From assembly GCA_014651175.1 (NCBI GenBank), contig BMWJ01000001.1:124001-188000 (forward strand): 64,000 bases of DNA. Reading direction: 5' to 3'. The notes under the pieces are model-generated. The model did not search any database and was not told where the DNA came from. It saw only the letters and a list, made by a program, of their open reading frames with translations. The position numbers and the translations under genes are program-made. This document shows, in pieces, positions 16,333 to 25,013 of the stretch. This DNA is from Streptomyces clavifer (GTDB taxonomy: Bacteria; Actinomycetota; Actinomycetes; Streptomycetales; Streptomycetaceae). Position 1 is the first letter of the stretch; the number at the start of each line of letters is the position of its first letter.

Positions 16333-18057
16333 ATGACACGCCTTTCCCCGAGAACCGCGCTGCGCCGCACCGGGAGCGGCCTCGCCGCCGCCGGGCTGCT
16401 CACGGCCGGTTCGCTCGCCCTGGGTGCTCCGGCGCAGGCGGCCGACCCCGTCCTCACACTCGGCGGTCCCGCCGCGACGGCCCTCCACCCCTTCCCGGAG
16501 GACGGGTCCCCGCGGAGCTCCTCGCTGACGCTCACCGTCGACGACCCGGCTCAGGACGGCTCCGGGTACGAGGGCGAGGTGACCTACACCGTCGACCTGG
16601 GCGGGATCGCGGGCATCGCCGACGTCTCCGTCGCCGAGGACACCGGAGCGGACTGCAGGATCACCGGTGCCACGGCCGTCTGCCGTGACCAGGGTGTCCA
16701 CCCCGGCTCCGTCGCCGACTTCGACCTCACGGCGGCCGAGGGCGGCGCGGAAGGCGCGACCGGCACCGTCACGGTGACCGGCGCCGCGGACGGGGTCACC
16801 TTCACCCCGTTCTCCACCGAGGTGACCATCGGCGGCCCCGACCTGGTCATGAAGAGGCTCCCGTTCGAGCAGACGCTCGTGCCGGGGGACGTGCAGCCGG
16901 CCCCCATCACGTTCGCCAACGAAGGCACGACGGCCGCCGACGGTGTTCTGCTGACCCTGATGTACTCCCGCGGCCTGGAGATCCCCGAGCGCTACGCCAA
17001 CTGCGAGTACAGCGACGGGGCGGGGCAGCGGCCACCAGGCGCATTCGCCTGGTCCACCGCGCTGTGCTCGGTCGAGGGCGCGTACGAGCCGGGCGCCGTG
17101 TACACGCTCGCGGTACCGCTGTCGGTCGAGGCCACCGAGCGCGCGTACCTCGACACGTTCGTCTACCGCATCGCCGAGGACAGCGCCTCCCAGCGCTCCG
17201 CGCAGCGCGCGGGAGCGCCCTTCACCCGGGGCACAGGTCCGGAGCTGGCCCTGAAGAAGGTCACCGCCTCCGCCCGCGGCGCGGACCTCGACCCCCGGGA
17301 CAACCAGCAGGAGGCCGACTTCCACACGGAGAACACCGCCGACTTCGTGGCGACCGGCGGCAGGAGGACGGGCTCCGTGGGCGAGACCGTCACCGCGGAG
17401 GTGGGGTTCCGCAACGAGGGGCCGGCCTGGATCGGCCACCTCCGCTCCGGCGAGCCGGTCGCCGCGGTCGACTTCACCGTCCCCGAGGGCGCCGAGGTCA
17501 CCGGGAAGCCGGCCTCCTGCAAGGGCGTGACGGCCACGGGCGCGTACCGCGAGCAGCAGCTCGGCGCACCCCGCTACGTCTGCGACACGGCCATGGCGGT
17601 GCGCGACGGAGCGGAGACCGGGCTCCCGTTCGCTCTGAGGATCACCGAGGTGGTTCCGGACGCCACCGGCGCGGTCACCGTCAGGAACACCCGCCTCGCC
17701 GCTCCCGGGCTGCCCTTCGACCCCGAACCCGCCAACAACACCGCGCAGCTGGTGCTGAACCCCGCGAAGGCGTCGGGGGACACCGGCGGTACCTCGCACG
17801 GCACCACCGGAACGAGCGGCTCCACCGGCGGTGACACCCCGGGCTCGACGTCCGGGACGTCCGGCAGCCCGGGTGCGTCGTCCACCTCCGGCTCCACCGG
17901 TTCCCACCTCTCGGCCGGTCCGGCGTCCGCGCACACGGGCGGTGGTCTCGCCTCCACCGGTTCGGTCGCGCTGACGGCATCCGTCGCGGCGGCCATGGCG
18001 CTGGTGGCGGGCGGGGTGCTGTACGTGACGACCCGGCGCCGCGTCGGGCGGGGCTGA
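16333..18057 (+). CDS. LAxTG cell-wall-anchored surface protein
   Basis: The 574-residue protein has a signal peptide (GLAAAGLLTAGSLALGAPAQA, about 15-36) and a long beta-rich region that looks like tandem DUF11/CARDB-like Ig modules; an example is VPGDVQPAPITFANEGTTAA. Then come a Gly/Ser/Thr-rich spacer (about 490-535) and the sorting signal LASTG at 539-543 with a membrane helix and RRRVGRG tail. ATG at 16333 has AGAGGTG upstream. It is probably covalently linked to peptidoglycan by a sortase E. Its ligand is unknown. Confidence 0.85.
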   Translation: MTRLSPRTALRRTGSGLAAAGLLTAGSLALGAPAQAADPVLTLGGPAATALHPFPEDGSPRSSSLTLTVDDPAQDGSGYEGEVTYTVDLGGIAGIADVSVAEDTGADCRITGATAVCRDQGVHPGSVADFDLTAAEGGAEGATGTVTVTGAADGVTFTPFSTEVTIGGPDLVMKRLPFEQTLVPGDVQPAPITFANEGTTAADGVLLTLMYSRGLEIPERYANCEYSDGAGQRPPGAFAWSTALCSVEGAYEPGAVYTLAVPLSVEATERAYLDTFVYRIAEDSASQRSAQRAGAPFTRGTGPELALKKVTASARGADLDPRDNQQEADFHTENTADFVATGGRRTGSVGETVTAEVGFRNEGPAWIGHLRSGEPVAAVDFTVPEGAEVTGKPASCKGVTATGAYREQQLGAPRYVCDTAMAVRDGAETGLPFALRITEVVPDATGAVTVRNTRLAAPGLPFDPEPANNTAQLVLNPAKASGDTGGTSHGTTGTSGSTGGDTPGSTSGTSGSPGASSTSGSTGSHLSAGPASAHTGGGLASTGSVALTASVAAAMALVAGGVLYVTTRRRVGRG

Positions 18058-18089
18058 GGCCCGCACCCGTACCCGCCCCGGACCGAGGA

Positions 18090-18121
18090 CGGCCGGCCCC
18101 GGGCGTCCCCGGGACCGGCCG
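18090..18121 (+). terminator. Terminator-like hairpin after the LAxTG gene
   Basis: A 14-bp GC stem with one internal mismatch and a 4-nt loop starts 33 nt after the stop codon. Confidence 0.6.
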
Positions 18122-18357
18122 CACGAGGGTGACCGGCCTGCTGTCCCCTGCCGTCCGGTCACACACGCCGGAACGCGGTCCCACGACGTACCTGCGGTAC
18201 GTCACACGTCCCGACGGAGCCCTGCGTGGTTCTCTGCCGCTGCCGCCCCTGGCTGGCACGGACACACGGATCAACGACGCCGCCCGGAGACCGGTCACGC
18301 GCCGTACGGGTGAGACCGGTGCCGAACGCGGGTGCGGCCGTACAGCCCTCCCGTACG
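18122..18357. other. Gene-free stretch between the LAxTG gene and chorismate mutase
   Basis: The region has no credible ORF. It contains several copies of the word GTACGTCACAC in slightly varied form (near 18185-18208 and 18353-18362), and a short dyad around the first copy. I see no promoter. Confidence 0.3.
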
Positions 18358-18675
18358 TCACACCCGGCCGCGGCACAGCTCCAGCAGCGTCATGGCCAGT
18401 GCCGTTCCCGGCTTGCCCAGGGCGTCGCTGTAGTGGCCGAGGACGTCCATCTCGCGGGAGAGGTTCACCCGGCGGCCCCCGGACGTGATCCTCGCCTCCT
18501 GGATGACCGCGGAGACGGCCATCCGTTCCTGGACGAGACCGATGATCCGGTCGTCCAGGGCGTCGATGCGCGACCGGGCGCCGCCGATCAGGGAGGCCGC
18601 CTCGTCAGTGTGCGCGCCGGTCCGCTCGGCGGCGGTCTTCGTGGGGGTGGTCTTCGTGGTGGTGGTGCTGTTCAT
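18358..18675 (-). CDS. Chorismate mutase, AroQ type
   Basis: The 105-residue all-helical enzyme converts chorismate to prephenate, the branch point to Phe and Tyr. The AroQ domain covers residues 30-100 (RSRIDALDDRIIGLVQERM, then helices ending LLELCRGRV); the first 25 residues are a Thr/Lys-rich tail. ATG at 18675 is set by AGGAG 6 nt upstream; the much longer frame upstream is antisense to guaA and not real. A leader peptide with Phe-Val-Phe-Thr-Tyr and a strong hairpin precede it, so regulation by attenuation is likely (separate entries). Confidence 0.9.
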   Translation of the reverse strand: MNSTTTTKTTPTKTAAERTGAHTDEAASLIGGARSRIDALDDRIIGLVQERMAVSAVIQEARITSGGRRVNLSREMDVLGHYSDALGKPGTALAMTLLELCRGRV

Positions 18676-18728
18676 CCGTGACTCCTGAGGGGTGCGGCCC
18701 CCGGAGCGACGGGCCCCGAACGCCAGAA

Positions 18729-18754
18729 CGCCCCGGGCCTGTCGGCCCGGGGCG
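18729..18754 (-). terminator. Attenuator hairpin in front of chorismate mutase
   Basis: CGCCCCGGGCC and GGCCCGGGGCG form a perfect 11-bp stem with a 4-nt loop, 24 nt past the leader-peptide stop and 53 nt before the chorismate mutase ATG. The left arm contains GGGCCG, which can instead pair with CGGCCC in the leader ORF just after the Phe/Tyr codons; this would form a competing antiterminator. The T-run after the stem is weak. Confidence 0.6.
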
Positions 18755-18778
18755 CCTGGAACGTTGCTCGTCAGTTGC

Positions 18779-18850
18779 TCAAGCAGCACGACCATGGCAG
18801 CCGGCGGGCCGGGTGCCATAGGTAAAGACGAAGGTCGTGTGCTGACGCAT
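18779..18850 (-). CDS. 23-aa leader peptide for chorismate mutase attenuation
   Basis: The short ORF reads [14 protein letters not shown] and ends GCHGRAA before TGA. Phe-Val-Phe-Thr-Tyr places the pathway end products as control codons at positions 7-11, the classic arrangement of amino-acid attenuators. ATG lies 7 nt after a -10 box, so the transcript should begin at or next to the start codon (leaderless). A terminator hairpin follows at once. No similar named leader is known to me. Confidence 0.6.
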   Translation of the reverse strand: MRQHTTFVFTYGTRPAGCHGRAA

Positions 18851-18857
18851 GGGGGCA

Positions 18858-18886
18858 AGTATGGCCCCGCTCCGGGACCGGGTCCA
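18858..18886 (-). promoter_or_regulatory. Promoter for the leader peptide and chorismate mutase
   Basis: TGGACC (18881-18886) and CATACT (18858-18863) are separated by exactly 17 nt, close to the vegetative consensus TTGACn/TAnnnT. The leader-peptide ATG is 7 nt downstream of the -10 box. Confidence 0.6.
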
Positions 18887-18940
18887 CGCGGGGCCCGGAT
18901 GGTGAGACGGGAGCCCGGCAGGGGGTGGTCCCACGGCCGG

Positions 18941-18946
18941 TAGAAT
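18941..18946 (+). promoter_or_regulatory. Probable -10 box for guaA
   Basis: TAGAAT lies 41 nt before the guaA start in an otherwise GC-rich stretch. No good -35 box is seen 17-18 nt upstream, so an activator may be needed or the call may be wrong. Confidence 0.4.
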
Positions 18947-18987
18947 TGGGAGGACCGACCCCCTCTCCACCGCCGGAAGGCCGCCCC

Positions 18988-20580
18988 GTGCCAGCAGCGC
19001 CCCCCGCCGCCCCCGACACCACCACCGACGTGGTTCTGGTTGTCGACTTCGGCGCCCAGTACGCCCAGCTCATCGCCCGCCGGGTCCGTGAGGCCCGGGT
19101 CTACAGCGAGATCGTCCCGTCCACGATGCCGGTGGCCGAGATGCTGGCCAAGAACCCCCGGGCGATCATCCTGTCCGGCGGTCCGTCCTCGGTGTACGCG
19201 CAGGGCGCGCCCAGCCTCGACCGTTCTCTGTTCGAGGCCGGGGTCCCGGTCTTCGGCATGTGCTACGGCTTCCAGCTGATGGCCACCACGCTGGGCGGAA
19301 CGGTCGACGACAACGGCGCCCGCGAGTACGGCCGCACCGCGCTCGCCGTCTCCAAGGCCGGCTCCACCCTGTTCGAGGGCACGCCCACCGAGCAGTCGGT
19401 GTGGATGTCGCACGGCGACGCCTGCTCCGCCGCCCCCGAGGGCTTCACCGTCACCGCGTCCACGGACGTCGTCCCGGTCGCCGCCTTCGAGAACGACGAG
19501 AAGAAGCTGTACGGCGTCCAGTACCACCCGGAGGTCATGCACTCGACCTACGGCCAGCAGGTACTGGAGCACTTCCTCTACCGGGGCGCGGGCATCGAGC
19601 CGACCTGGACGACCACCAACGTCGTCGAGGAGCAGATCGCCCTGATCCGCGAGCAGGTCGGCACCAAGCGCGCCATCTGCGGTCTCTCCGGCGGCGTCGA
19701 CTCCGCGGTCGCCGCGGCCCTCGTGCAGAAGGCCATCGGCTCCCAGCTCACCTGCGTGTACGTCGACCACGGTCTGATGCGCAAGGGTGAGAGCGAGCAG
19801 GTCGAGAAGGACTTCGTCGCCTCCACCGGCGTCAAGCTGAAGGTCGTCGACGCCGAGAAGCGCTTCCTCGACGCGCTGGCCGGTGTCTCCGACCCGGAGC
19901 AGAAGCGGAAGATCATCGGCCGCGAGTTCATCCGCGTCTTCGAGCAGGCACAGGCGGAGATCATCGCCGAAGCCGCGGAGGGCGAGGACGTCGCCTTCCT
20001 CGTGCAGGGCACCCTCTACCCGGACGTCGTCGAGTCCGGCGGCGGCACCGGCACCGCCAATATCAAGTCCCACCACAACGTGGGCGGCCTCCCCGAGGAC
20101 ATCGAGTTCCAGCTCGTCGAGCCGCTGCGCCAGCTGTTCAAGGACGAGGTCCGGATGGTCGGCCAGGAGCTCGGCCTGCCGGAGGAGATCGTCCAGCGCC
20201 AGCCGTTCCCCGGCCCCGGCCTCGGAATCCGCATCGTCGGTGACGTCACCAAGGAGCGGCTCGACCTGCTGCGCGAGGCCGACGCCATCGCCCGCGAGGA
20301 GCTGACCGCGGCCGGCCTGGACCGCGACATCTGGCAGTGCCCGGTGGTCCTCCTCGCGGACGTCCGCAGCGTCGGAGTCCAGGGCGACGGCCGCACGTAC
20401 GGTCACCCGATCGTGCTGCGTCCCGTCTCCTCGGAGGACGCGATGACGGCCGACTGGTCGCGCCTGCCGTACGAGACCCTGGCCAAGATCTCCACCCGCA
20501 TCACCAACGAGGTCGCCGACGTCAACCGTGTCGTCCTCGACGTGACGAGCAAGCCGCCGGGCACCATCGAGTGGGAGTAG
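18988..20580 (+). CDS. guaA: GMP synthase (glutamine-hydrolysing)
   Basis: The 530-residue enzyme aminates XMP to GMP with glutamine and ATP. The class I amidotransferase domain (about 14-205) has Cys92 in FGMCYGFQ and His180/Glu182 in YHPEV. The ATP pyrophosphatase domain has the PP-loop [12 protein letters not shown] (about 233-244). The C-terminal dimerisation domain ends KPPGTIEWE, as in all GuaA proteins. GTG at 18988 has GGAAGG 7 nt upstream. It diverges from chorismate mutase. Confidence 0.97.
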   Translation: MPAAPPAAPDTTTDVVLVVDFGAQYAQLIARRVREARVYSEIVPSTMPVAEMLAKNPRAIILSGGPSSVYAQGAPSLDRSLFEAGVPVFGMCYGFQLMATTLGGTVDDNGAREYGRTALAVSKAGSTLFEGTPTEQSVWMSHGDACSAAPEGFTVTASTDVVPVAAFENDEKKLYGVQYHPEVMHSTYGQQVLEHFLYRGAGIEPTWTTTNVVEEQIALIREQVGTKRAICGLSGGVDSAVAAALVQKAIGSQLTCVYVDHGLMRKGESEQVEKDFVASTGVKLKVVDAEKRFLDALAGVSDPEQKRKIIGREFIRVFEQAQAEIIAEAAEGEDVAFLVQGTLYPDVVESGGGTGTANIKSHHNVGGLPEDIEFQLVEPLRQLFKDEVRMVGQELGLPEEIVQRQPFPGPGLGIRIVGDVTKERLDLLREADAIAREELTAAGLDRDIWQCPVVLLADVRSVGVQGDGRTYGHPIVLRPVSSEDAMTADWSRLPYETLAKISTRITNEVADVNRVVLDVTSKPPGTIEWE

Positions 20581-20586
20581 TCCCAC

Positions 20587-20608
20587 GGCGGTCCGCTTCC
20601 GGACCGCC
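20587..20608 (+). terminator. Terminator hairpin after guaA
   Basis: GGCGGTCC (20587-20594) pairs with GGACCGCC (20601-20608) over a 6-nt loop, 6 nt after the guaA stop. Confidence 0.65.
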
Positions 20609-20776
20609 CGGACCCGTGCCGACGCCGCTGCCCTCCGGGGTGGCGGCGTCGCCGCGTTCCGGGGCCGCGCGGGTGGATCCGGTCCCGCCCGTCCTCCCGG
20701 CCCTGCCCGTGTCCCGGTCCGCCCGGGGTGAAAAGCGGTGGTCCGGCCCGCCGACGGCGTGGCAGGATCCGCGCCC

Positions 20777-21532
20777 ATGTCCGCCGACGAAGCCCGCACC
20801 CTCATGTCCGCCCCGGGGAACGACCACCTCACGTGGAACACCCCGCTCTCCGAAGAGCACGCCGCCCGTCTGATCGCCGCCTGCGCACCCGCTCCGGGGG
20901 CGCGGATCGCGGATTTCGGCAGTGGATGGGGCGAGTTGCTGATGCGCCTCGTGGAGGCGGCACCCGGGAGCACCGGGGACGGCGTCGAGACCGACCCGGA
21001 GGCGGTGGCACGCGGACGGCGTCTGGCCGGGGAGCGGGGGCTCACCGGCCGGGTGCGGTTCCACGAGGTGCCCGCGGCCGAGCACCCGGGGGCCGGATAC
21101 GACCTGGCCGTCTCCATCGGCTCCGCGCACGCCTGGCCCGGCGGCACCCCCGAGGCACTCGGTGCGCTGCGGGCCGCGGTGCGCCCCGGCGGGCGGATCC
21201 TCCTCGGGGACGGGTTCTGGGAGCGTGAGCCCTCGGCGGCAGCCCTGGAGGGGCTCGGCGCCGAGCCGGGCGACTTCGGCACACTCCTCGGTCTGGTCCG
21301 GCGGGCGGAGGCCGCCGGCCTGCGGGCGCTCCAGGTCACCGTCGCCGATCAGCGCGAATGGGACCTCTTCGAATCCGCCGCCAACATCGGCCGGGGCGAG
21401 CGGTGGGCACTGGCCCACCCCGGCCATCCGCTGCAGGCCGACGTGACGGCGGCCGTCGACGCCCGCCGCACCGGCTACTACGGGGGATACCGTGGAACGC
21501 TGGGTCTCGCGTACCTCGTGCTCAGCGCCTGA
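20777..21532 (+). CDS. SAM-dependent methyltransferase, class I
   Basis: The 251-residue protein has the SAM-binding motif I IADFGSGWGELLMRL (residues 43-57), an acidic end of strand 2 (VETDPEA), and SIGSAHAWPGG plus PGGRILLGDGFWE in motif II/III positions. The substrate is unknown, although the His/Trp-rich SAHAW segment is typical of small-molecule methyltransferases. ATG at 20777 is taken because homology starts there; an upstream GTG (20738) adds a poor-looking tail. It stands alone between guaA and a membrane-protein gene. Confidence 0.8.
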   Translation: MSADEARTLMSAPGNDHLTWNTPLSEEHAARLIAACAPAPGARIADFGSGWGELLMRLVEAAPGSTGDGVETDPEAVARGRRLAGERGLTGRVRFHEVPAAEHPGAGYDLAVSIGSAHAWPGGTPEALGALRAAVRPGGRILLGDGFWEREPSAAALEGLGAEPGDFGTLLGLVRRAEAAGLRALQVTVADQREWDLFESAANIGRGERWALAHPGHPLQADVTAAVDARRTGYYGGYRGTLGLAYLVLSA

Positions 21533-21536
21533 CATT

Positions 21537-21559
21537 CGTACATGTGGACGACATGTACG
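21537..21559. promoter_or_regulatory. 9-bp inverted repeat before the membrane protein gene
   Basis: CGTACATGT and ACATGTACG form a perfect dyad with a 5-nt spacer, 4 nt after the methyltransferase stop and 100 nt before the next start. It is AT-richer than its surroundings and has no T-run, so an operator is as likely as a terminator. Confidence 0.4.
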
Positions 21560-21661
21560 CGCAGCCCGCCCCAGTGCGGGACGGGCCCGCTCCGTACGGC
21601 ACAATTCGCAATAATCACAAGTGAGTTGGTTGTACCGGGGCGGGAAAGGGCGGAGCTCTCC

Positions 21662-22930
21662 GTGGCGTTGGACGAGGCGAGAACGAGCAGCACGCACGGC
21701 GGTGGCTGTACGTGCGGCGACTGCCCGCACGGAGCACGCGAAGGACATCGGCGCGCGGTGGCGGCCTTCCTCGTGAAACGGGACGAACTGGCGGCCGGCA
21801 AGGGCCTGCCCGCCGGGGTCGCCCAGTCCGCGTCGGCGTCCCGGCAGTGGGTGTCGGACGAGCTGACCGAGTCGGCCCGCGCCGTCGCCGAACGCAGCCG
21901 CGAGGCCGGCGACGTCTGGCTCCACGTGGTCTGGCGGCGCACCCTCGCCCTCGTCTGGGGCGGCGTCGCCCTGCTGATCATCGGCGAGGCCGTCACCGCC
22001 ATCGGCGCCGGCTGGTCCACCGCACGCACCGCCGGCCTGATCGCCGGCCTCGTCACCGCGGGCCTGCTGACCGGTGCCGCACGCCTCCACCGGGCCCGCG
22101 GCGGTCTCCTCGCCCCCCTGATCGGCGAGGACAACCGGCTCTCCACCTCGCGCACCGTCGCCGCCTCCTGGGTGCTGCTCGCGGTCTTCGCCGTCCTCGT
22201 CCTCGCCCTCCAACTGGCCGGCGCCTCCGACCACGCCGACCGGGACGAGCTGATCGAGGGCTTGGACCTGGTCCGTTCGGCCGGCGTGCTGACCGTGCTC
22301 GCGCTGGTGTGCGCCGTCGCCGTTCTCGTACGCCGGGTGGTGACCGTGCGCGTCCTGGGACAGCGGCTGCAGAAGCTGCGCGCCGACCGGCCGCGGGCCG
22401 CCGACCTGCTCACCGACGACTCCGGGCGCGGCAGCTTCACCGATGTGCAGTACGTGCTCGTCAGCGCCGTCGCCGTGCTGTTCGCCGCCGTCCGCCTCGC
22501 CCGCCGCCCCGAGCAGCTGCCCGACCTCCCGTGGGGCCTGGCCATCCTGGTGGCCGTCTCCGCCGCGACGTACTTCTCCGGGAAGTACGCGGAGGGCGGC
22601 CGTCCGGTCATCCTGTCGGTCGTGCGGGCCCGGGAGGCCGGGGACCTGGACGCCCCGATCCGCACCGGCGACGACATCGAGATCCGCGGCGCCGGCTTCG
22701 TACCGCCCGGCGCGGGCAGCCCGGACCGGCTGGCGCGGGTGGTCGTCCGGATCGGCCGGGTGCATGTCCACGTGCCCCTGATCCCGGTCGCCGGAGGCTT
22801 CGCCAACCCGGCCGACACGGTGCTGACGGTGCCCGTACCGGTCGAGGTCGAACCGGGCATCGTGGACGTCCAGGTCATCACGGCGGCGGGTGTGGAGACC
22901 AACCCCTGCTCGATCGACGTCACGGACTGA
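21662..22930 (+). CDS. Membrane protein with N-terminal Cys motif and C-terminal IPT/TIG-like domain
   Basis: The 422-residue protein begins with a Cys-rich motif C16-T-C18-G-D-C21-P-H23, possibly a metal site. About six transmembrane helices lie between residues 95 and 320 (e.g. LVWGGVALLIIGEAVTAI and WVLLAVFAVLVLALQLAG). A C-terminal domain of about 95 residues, DDIEIRGAGFVPPG to GVETNPCSIDV, looks like an IPT/TIG Ig-like fold. GTG at 21662 has GGAG 6 nt upstream. No named family is recognised. Topology suggests that the C-terminal domain faces outside if the helix number is even and the N-terminus is outside, but this is unsettled. Confidence 0.75.
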   Translation: MALDEARTSSTHGGGCTCGDCPHGAREGHRRAVAAFLVKRDELAAGKGLPAGVAQSASASRQWVSDELTESARAVAERSREAGDVWLHVVWRRTLALVWGGVALLIIGEAVTAIGAGWSTARTAGLIAGLVTAGLLTGAARLHRARGGLLAPLIGEDNRLSTSRTVAASWVLLAVFAVLVLALQLAGASDHADRDELIEGLDLVRSAGVLTVLALVCAVAVLVRRVVTVRVLGQRLQKLRADRPRAADLLTDDSGRGSFTDVQYVLVSAVAVLFAAVRLARRPEQLPDLPWGLAILVAVSAATYFSGKYAEGGRPVILSVVRAREAGDLDAPIRTGDDIEIRGAGFVPPGAGSPDRLARVVVRIGRVHVHVPLIPVAGGFANPADTVLTVPVPVEVEPGIVDVQVITAAGVETNPCSIDVTD

Positions 22931-23015
22931 ATCCACCGGACCGCGCACCTGGTGAGCCGCGCCCGTACGGCGTACGTATGGTCTGTTCGAAGGGCCAACG
23001 GAAGGCGGGGCAGTG

Positions 23016-23525
23016 ATGCACGGGTACGGCGGCGGTTCCTACGGACTGAACGAGCCGAGGAGTATGCGGGACCGGGCACGGCAGTACGCACTGCTGCCCC
23101 TGCGGATCTTCCTCGGCGTCACCTTCGTCTACGCGGGGCTCGACAAGCTGACCGACAGCGCGTTCATGTCGGCGGGCGGAGCCGGGTCCATCGGCGAGAT
23201 GATGAACGCCGTACGGGACACCTCGGCGATCCCAGGCCTCGTCGATCTCGCGCTGAAGAGCCCCGAGGGCTTCGGATACGCCATCGCGTTCGGCGAGGTC
23301 GCCGTCGGTCTGGGCACCCTCCTCGGGTTGTGGGCACGGCTCGCGGCCCTCGGCGGTGCGCTGATCTCGCTGAGCCTGTGGCTGACCGTGAGCTGGCAGA
23401 CCGAGCCGTACTACTACGGCAACGACCTGATCTACCTCATGGCCTGGCTGCCGCTGCTGCTCGCGGGCGCCGCCGAATTCTCCGCCGACGCCCTCCTCAC
23501 GTCCCGGCGGCGGCGCAGCCGGTAG
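23016..23525 (+). CDS. DoxX-family membrane protein
   Basis: The 169-residue protein has four hydrophobic segments and the DoxX pattern LRIFLGVTFVYAGLDKLTD at the first helix, and IAFGEVAVGLGTLLGLWARLAALGG in the middle. DoxX proteins are small membrane proteins linked to redox and sulfur-stress tolerance; the exact role is unsettled. ATG at 23016 has AGGCGGGG 5 nt upstream; GTG at 23013 is the alternative. Its 3' end overlaps the converging small gene below by about 94 bp. Confidence 0.82.
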   Translation: MHGYGGGSYGLNEPRSMRDRARQYALLPLRIFLGVTFVYAGLDKLTDSAFMSAGGAGSIGEMMNAVRDTSAIPGLVDLALKSPEGFGYAIAFGEVAVGLGTLLGLWARLAALGGALISLSLWLTVSWQTEPYYYGNDLIYLMAWLPLLLAGAAEFSADALLTSRRRRSR

Positions 23526-23695
23526 CTCAGCCACGTCACCGTGGCCGAGAGCCCGAGCCCTCCGAGGAACACCGGGGCGGCGAACGTCCACGGAACGTCC
23601 CAGGCGCCCGCGGCGTCCGCCGTGTAACCGCCGGCCAGGGCGAGCATCGTCAGGCCCGCCACCGCGCGGCCGGGCCGGATCTCATGACGCAGCAC
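23432..23695 (-). CDS. Small membrane protein, two helices
   Basis: The 87-residue protein has two hydrophobic stretches (AVAGLTMLALAGGYTADAAG, and FAAPVFLGGLGLSATVTWLSY) and a basic tail RLRRRRDVRR. GTG at 23695 has GGAGG 6 nt upstream and overlaps the stop of the PspC gene (23682) by 14 nt, so translation is probably coupled. It would be the second gene of that operon. Its tail runs 94 bp into the converging doxX-like gene, which lowers confidence in the last 31 codons. Function unknown. Confidence 0.6.
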   Translation of the reverse strand: MLRHEIRPGRAVAGLTMLALAGGYTADAAGAWDVPWTFAAPVFLGGLGLSATVTWLSYRLRRRRDVRRASAENSAAPASSSGSQAMR

Positions 23696-25013
23696 GGGTG
23701 ACCTCCACCTGTCCGATACCGACTTCCATGCGCAGCTCGACCGTGCCGGCCGTTGTGCTGCCCTTCTCGGGTCCGATCGTCCTCCGCGTCCGCCGGTCGG
23801 GGGCGACGTCCACGTCCTCGCGGGTCTCGGAGGGCAGCTGGACGTCGCCCAGCCCCACCTGGGCGTACAGCTTCACGGTCACCCCGCGCGGTACGACGAC
23901 GCGGGCGCGCCCCACCCCGACCCCCAGGCCGGTGCGCAGCGTGTCGCCCTCCGGGACGATCACCCCGGAGAGATCGAGCTCCGCGGCCCCGGTGCCCAGC
24001 TCGTACCGCGGCTGTACCGCCGCCACCGAGGCCGGACGCCAGTCCTCGCGCACCCAGTCGGTGCCGATGTCCTTCGGTACGGCCGAGGCACCCGCCAGCA
24101 GTCCCGCCGTGATCACCGCCAGCAGGATCGTGCCGAAACCCGTCCGGCCGAGGACGGAGGCGATCAGCAGGCCGAGGCCGAACACGGCGAGCGCCGCGGC
24201 GAGCCCGAGCTGCAGGCTCGTCCCCAGCGGCTGCCGGTCCCAGCTCGGCCCCGTACCCAGGCCGCCCGCGACCAGCGCGAGCAGGAAGACGACACCGCCG
24301 ATCGAGCGTGGCCCCCGGGTCCCCGGCGCACGGTGGGGCGCGCGGTACGGGGAGTCCGGGGTCGCCCCGCGGCTGCCCTTCGCCGCCGCGTCGGGCGCCG
24401 CGTCCGCGGGTCCCCACAGATAGCCGGGCCCCACCGGGCCCGTCGTGCCGTCCTTGACGATCGGATCCCGCCACCAGGACGGGCTGCCCGGCGTCGGCGG
24501 CGCCTTCACCTCGGGCGGCGCTCCGTGGCCCGCCGCGTGCGCGGCACTTCCCGGTGCCTGCGCCGCCGCGCCCGGTGGGTCCTCGGGGGCCGTCCTGCGG
24601 TGCTGCGTCCACACGGAGAAGCCGATGACGGCCAGCGACAGCATCGCGGCGAAGGCCAGCATCCCGCCGTTGTGCAGCATCGACAGGAGCAGCCCGCAGC
24701 CCACCAGCGCCAGCAGCAGCGCCACCAGGGAAGCACCCTCGACCCGGCCCGACAGCAGCCGTCGTGCCTCGTTCTCCTCCTCGCCCTCCAGAGGGAGGAG
24801 GAGCCAGGCGAAACCGTAGAAGATCAGGCCGATGCCACCGGTCACCGACAGGACACCCAGCACGATCCGGAAGATCACCGGGTCCACGTCGCAGTACCGG
24901 CCGAGTCCGCCGCACACCCCGGCCACCACCTTCTGCCGCGGGCTGCGCTCCAGCTGCGGTTTCGGCCCGGGGGGCGGCGCGACGCCGGACGCGGTGTCCT
25001 GGGGAACGGTCAT
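23682..25013 (-). CDS. PspC-domain membrane protein with C-terminal LiaF-like domain
   Basis: The 443-residue protein has an N-terminal PspC domain (RQKVVAGVCGGLGRYCDVDPVIFRIV, about 25-85). Two further membrane regions, a low-complexity linker and a paired-helix region follow. The soluble C-terminal part, about residues 345-443 (e.g. GVGVGRARVVVPRGVTVKLYAQVGLGDVQLPSE), matches the LiaF/DUF1707-linked beta domain. PspC proteins sense envelope stress. ATG at 25013 is the first start matching the PspC alignment; its ribosome-binding site is poor. It diverges from a PspC-containing histidine kinase, so the two probably work in one response. Confidence 0.87.
   Translation of the reverse strand: MTVPQDTASGVAPPPGPKPQLERSPRQKVVAGVCGGLGRYCDVDPVIFRIVLGVLSVTGGIGLIFYGFAWLLLPLEGEEENEARRLLSGRVEGASLVALLLALVGCGLLLSMLHNGGMLAFAAMLSLAVIGFSVWTQHRRTAPEDPPGAAAQAPGSAAHAAGHGAPPEVKAPPTPGSPSWWRDPIVKDGTTGPVGPGYLWGPADAAPDAAAKGSRGATPDSPYRAPHRAPGTRGPRSIGGVVFLLALVAGGLGTGPSWDRQPLGTSLQLGLAAALAVFGLGLLIASVLGRTGFGTILLAVITAGLLAGASAVPKDIGTDWVREDWRPASVAAVQPRYELGTGAAELDLSGVIVPEGDTLRTGLGVGVGRARVVVPRGVTVKLYAQVGLGDVQLPSETREDVDVAPDRRTRRTIGPEKGSTTAGTVELRMEVGIGQVEVTRAAS

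Noticed and set aside
18676-21339. Long minus-strand extension upstream of chorismate mutase
   Set aside because: It is antisense to guaA and the methyltransferase; the real start at 18675 has its own ribosome-binding site and matches AroQ length.
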